Shown: one piece after another, positions 6,389 through 7,383 of the stretch
How the letters are laid out: the number at the start of each line of letters is the position of its first letter
Numbering within the stretch: position 1 is the first letter of the stretch
DNA from: CAYRMV01 sp964425255
Lineage (GTDB): Bacteria > Bacteroidota > Bacteroidia > Flavobacteriales_D > Crocinitomicaceae
DNA length: 7,383 nt
Direction: 5' to 3'
Assembly: GCA_964425255.1 (NCBI GenBank)
Contig: CAYRMV010000158.1
Span: 1-7,383 of the forward strand
Translations under genes and position numbers: made by a program
The notes under the pieces: model-generated
Told to the model about the DNA's origin: nothing
The model's database searches: none
Seen by the model: only the letters and a program-made list of their open reading frames with translations

Positions 6389-6505
6389 TTATCCTTGTCT
6401 TTGTTTAAGTTTCGGATTCTTTTTGTTAATCACGTAAACTCTACCTTTTCTCTTAACGATTTTGCAATCTGCAGTTCGTTTTTTTACTGAAGCTCTTACT
6501 TTCAT
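6389..6505 (-). CDS. rpmJ: 50S ribosomal protein L36 (bL36), zinc-ligand-free form
   Basis: This 38-codon gene is shorter than many gene finders accept. Translation from ATG 6505-6503 gives MKVRASVKKRTADCKIVKRK, then GRVYVINKKNPKLKQRQG and a TAA stop. Length, start and the terminal KQRQG are diagnostic of L36, a small 50S protein. The zinc-binding form has Cys at 11, 14 and 27 and a His near 32-33. Here these are Thr11, Cys14, Asn27 and Leu33, so only one ligand remains and zinc cannot be bound in the usual way. Such zinc-free L36 is, to my knowledge, the norm in Bacteroidota. It lies 27 nt after infA and 12 nt before rpsM, the standard position. Confidence 0.98.
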   Translation of the reverse strand: MKVRASVKKRTADCKIVKRKGRVYVINKKNPKLKQRQG

Positions 6506-6532
6506 TTTCTTTACTAATTAAAAGGACTTAAT

Positions 6533-6751
6533 CTATTTATATCTAAACGAGATACGTCCCTTTGATAAATCATAAGGTGACATCTCAACTTTAACGCGAT
6601 CACCTGGTAAAATTTTGATGTAAAACATACGCATTTTACCTGAGATGTGTGCAGTGATTACGTGACCATTTTCGAGTTCTACACGAAACATTGCATTAGA
6701 CAACGCTTCAATAATTACTCCGTCTTGTTCAATTGATGTTTGCTTTGCCAT
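6533..6751 (-). CDS. infA: Translation initiation factor IF-1
   Basis: IF-1 binds the ribosomal A site during initiation and supports IF-2 and IF-3. The 72-aa product is exactly family length and forms one S1-type OB fold. It shows MAKQTSIEQDGVIIEALSNA, MFRVELENGHVITAHISGKM and the C-terminal ILPGDRVKVEMSPYDLSKGR, closing with ISFRYK. The ATG follows the secY stop by only 2 nt (TAG TT ATG), so translational coupling to secY is likely. No map or adk gene lies between secY and infA, unlike the arrangement in several other phyla. rpmJ follows after 27 nt. Confidence 0.99.
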   Translation of the reverse strand: MAKQTSIEQDGVIIEALSNAMFRVELENGHVITAHISGKMRMFYIKILPGDRVKVEMSPYDLSKGRISFRYK

Positions 6752-6753
6752 AA

Positions 6754-7383
6754 CTAAAAACCGGATGATACTTCGTTAATAGCTCTACGACCTCTTACTC
6801 GACTTCCTTCCATCAAACCATCCATGTGGCGGTTTAATAAATAAGTTTCGATTTGTTGAAGTGTATCTAAAACAACACCAACCATAATCAATAAAGATGT
6901 ACCACCGAAGAACATTTCAAAACCAGATGTAATACCTGCTGCATGAGCTACTGCTGGTAATGTTGCAATAATCGCAAGGAAAATAGAACCTGGCAATGTA
7001 ATGCGAGATACTAATGTATCAATGTAATCTGCTGTTTCTTCACCTGGACGAACACCTGGAATAAATCCTCCACTACGTTTCATGTCATCTGCCATTTTGC
7101 GCGGATTAATCATGATTGCCGTATAGAAGAATGTGAAAACGATAATCAATACAGCAAGTAAAACATTATATGAAACACCGTAAATATCACCCAAAGTTCT
7201 TTGAATAAACCCAGAACCTTCTGATGCATTTGAAAAAATCATTACGGGGATCGTCATAATTGCTTGTGCAAAGATGATTGGCATTACACCAGAAGCATTT
7301 ACTTTAATCGGCAAATAACTTCTAGCACCTTGTTCTTCAACTGCCTTCGTGCCAACAACTCTTTTTGCAGTATTCATTGGAAT
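6754..7383 (-). CDS. secY: Protein translocase subunit SecY, C-terminal part (5' end outside the window)
   Basis: SecY is the channel of the SecYEG translocon in the inner membrane and moves unfolded proteins across or into it. The frame stays open to the right edge (209 codons seen, beginning Ile-Ser-Met), so the apparent start at 7377 is internal and the gene continues beyond the window. Counting from that Met, LPIKVNASGVMPIIFA (22-37) leads into TM7. TM8 is about 70-91 (LLAVLIIVFTFFYTAIM), then the cytosolic loop NPRKMADDMKRSGGFIPGVRPGEETADYI (91-119, in pieces) typical of SecY. TM9 is about 128-147 and TM10 about 157-177 (FFGGTSLLIMVGVVLD). The tail ends GRRAINEVSSGF. It lies upstream of infA with a 2-nt gap, as in the spc operon. 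Confidence 0.99.
   Translation of the reverse strand: MPMNTAKRVVGTKAVEEQGARSYLPIKVNASGVMPIIFAQAIMTIPVMIFSNASEGSGFIQRTLGDIYGVSYNVLLAVLIIVFTFFYTAIMINPRKMADDMKRSGGFIPGVRPGEETADYIDTLVSRITLPGSIFLAIIATLPAVAHAAGITSGFEMFFGGTSLLIMVGVVLDTLQQIETYLLNRHMDGLMEGSRVRGRRAINEVSSGF

Noticed and set aside
7375..7377. ATG at 7377 as the start of secY
   Set aside because: The open frame continues upstream to the window edge and the protein from this Met would lack TM1-6; it is an internal methionine.

Overview
The window is a low-GC stretch in which every supported gene lies on the minus strand. It reads, from high to low coordinates, secY(partial)-infA-rpmJ-rpsM-rpsK-rpsD-rpoA-rplQ | carA-eno | two small secreted-protein genes. 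Several traits point to a Bacteroidota bacterium, most likely Flavobacteriales and possibly Crocinitomicaceae/Fluviicola-like (a family-level guess from memory of protein style). These are TAnnTTTG-type promoter elements, no recognisable Shine-Dalgarno sequences, a zinc-ligand-free L36, a long acidic tail on L17, and signal peptides ending in a Gln-containing junction.

Region 5525-7383 holds the end of the spc operon and the start of the alpha operon: the C-terminal part of SecY, IF-1, L36, S13 and S11. Genes are packed with gaps of 2 to 27 nt. An 81-nt gap follows between rpsK and rpsD. It contains a nested hairpin followed by a U-rich tract, a candidate attenuator or S4-responsive leader for the rpsD-rpoA-rplQ segment. 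Region 3271-5524 holds rpsD, rpoA and rplQ and ends in a strong intrinsic terminator at 3219-3248.

Region 754-3170 is a separate two-gene transcription unit. An exact Bacteroidota -7 element (TACCTTTG) sits just upstream of carA, implying a leader of only about ten nucleotides. The enolase gene follows carA after 19 nt, and the unit ends in an intrinsic terminator at 707-733. It pairs the glutaminase subunit of carbamoyl-phosphate synthase (pyrimidine/arginine synthesis) with a glycolytic enzyme.

Region 1-670 is the only lineage-specific part. A small predicted secreted protein of unknown function (117 aa) is followed 8 nt later by the start of a second secreted protein that runs off the left edge. 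The second resembles the N-termini of large surface or gliding-motility-associated proteins. A plausible promoter lies at 641-670.

I found no mobile element, CRISPR array, tRNA or rRNA, and no convincing new multi-gene system. The most interesting items are the rpsK-rpsD hairpin and the secreted pair.
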